Source of the DNA: CAZNNH01 sp964574335
GTDB taxonomy: Bacteria > Acidobacteriota > Vicinamibacteria > Fen-336
Assembly: GCA_964574335.1 (NCBI GenBank)
Contig: CAZNNH010000095.1
Location: 1-22,305, forward strand
DNA length: 22,305 nucleotides
Direction: 5' to 3'
The position numbers and the translations under genes were made by a program. Of the stretch, positions 21,864 through 22,305 are shown piece by piece (within the stretch, counting starts at the first letter, position 1; the number at the start of each line of letters is the position of its first letter). The notes below the pieces were generated by a model, which did not search any database, had not been told where the DNA came from, and saw only the letters and a list, made by a program, of their open reading frames with translations.

Positions 21864-22172
21864 CACGAATACGAGCTGCCACCCGACCCATACGATACTG
21901 CCACACAGGACGACGAAGGCGCCGACCCTGACGGGCCCACCTCGGCGAAACGGCATGAACGGCACCGCCGCAGCGGCACACCCCATCAGGAGGGCCACCA
22001 AGACGTTCGTCGGCCAGTCCAGCAAGGCCTGGCCGAACGTGCTCGGCCCGGTGCACGCGTCGAACGCGCTCTCGACGACGAACAGCGACAGACAGCCCAG
22101 GAGCAGCCAGGGGGCCAGCCACTCGTACCTGCGGACCCGGCGTTCGGCCGCTGCTTCGCGCGCGTCACCCAC
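21828..22172 (-). CDS. Small membrane protein with three helices
   Basis: The 114-aa product has a charged N-terminus (MGDAREAAAERRVRRYE), then hydrophobic segments WLAPWLLLGCLSLFVVESAF, NVLVALLMGCAAAAVPFM and a long VGAFVVLCGSIVWVGWQLVF that continues to the C-terminus. I recognise no family. GTG 22172 has GAGG about 8 nt upstream. Its last codons lie in the 156-bp tandem duplication, so a second copy of its 3' end sits downstream at 21672-21706. Confidence 0.7.
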   Translation of the reverse strand: MGDAREAAAERRVRRYEWLAPWLLLGCLSLFVVESAFDACTGPSTFGQALLDWPTNVLVALLMGCAAAAVPFMPFRRGGPVRVGAFVVLCGSIVWVGWQLVFVAVYMVATGWFG

Positions 22173-22223
22173 CCGAGGACCTCGCCGCCGGATGCTCTCC
22201 CTCAGCGCTTCCTTCGCCCGCCT

Positions 22224-22305
22224 CTAGAGGAGCTTCCTGAAGTCGTCCACGGAGAGGCCCGCGTCTCGCACGATGCCGCCCATCGTGAGGGCGTTGACTG
22301 GGTTG
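22224..22305 (-). CDS. C-terminal end of a gene running out of the window (perhaps HicA-like)
   Basis: On the minus strand, 26 codons end at TAG 22224-22226. They read NPVNALTMGGIVRDAGLSVD followed by DFRKLL. The ending, a short strand and then an (I)VRDAGLSVDDF helix, resembles the C-terminus of HicA-type mRNA interferases (xxIRQAGLSxEEFxxLL), but 26 residues cannot settle this. The stop lies 51 nt upstream of the next gene on the same strand. Confidence 0.4.
   Translation of the reverse strand, partial: NPVNALTMGGIVRDAGLSVDDFRKLL

Noticed and set aside
21581..21979. N-terminal extension of the 102-aa gene to a 235-aa protein with an internal 52-aa repeat
   Set aside because: The extension is made of intergenic DNA and antiphase gene-end sequence read through a 156-bp tandem duplication; a good ribosome site precedes GTG 21580.

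Overview
The window is about 22.3 kb of very GC-rich bacterial DNA with densely packed genes, frequent GTG starts and several 4-base ATGA/GTGA overlaps. The gene set points to a Gram-negative-type bacterium, perhaps an Acidobacteriota (Thermoanaerobaculia-like) or Myxococcota lineage. That placement is inference, from base composition, a DUF4019 protein and a sigma-factor/secreted-protein operon, not from a marker gene. A run of 10 Ns at 14577-14586 shows this is a draft or metagenomic scaffold.

Region 1 (1-6210): the 3' part of a GAF-domain histidine kinase (+), a long inverted repeat, then rpsO and pnp on the minus strand. Divergent from rpsO is a plus-strand polytopic membrane protein that looks like a GT-C-type glycosyltransferase and has its own good sigma70-type promoter. 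Region 2 (6212-14710, minus strand, transcribed right to left): a small hypothetical gene, rimO, then the translation/transcription operon rimP-nusA-infB-ylxP(DUF503)-rbfA-truB. A sigma70-like promoter followed about 30 nt later by a canonical intrinsic terminator sits directly before rimP, so the operon looks attenuator-controlled. In many bacteria truB is followed by rpsO-pnp; here the membrane-protein gene in the opposite orientation separates them.

Region 3 (14777-17611): a glycosyltransferase coupled to a shortened nucleotidyltransferase-like ORF (minus), and divergently a Ser/Thr protein kinase with a C-terminal BRCT-like domain (plus). Region 4 (17685-19839, plus): an ECF-type sigma factor, a single-membrane-pass protein and a secreted protein, linked by overlapping starts and stops; this is the best candidate for an undescribed regulatory unit. 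Region 5 (19860-22305, minus): small accessory genes, namely a DUF4019 protein, two membrane proteins, a truncated DUF1801-like fragment, a conserved-looking 102-aa protein, a perfect 156-bp tandem duplication, and the end of a further gene at the window edge.

Dispersed repeats include a 20-bp GGGGACA...GGGTTTC motif (an inverted pair at 1295-1350 and a third copy at 17618-17637) and a 39-bp palindrome-bearing direct repeat after rimO. I found no rRNA, tRNA, CRISPR array or insertion sequence.
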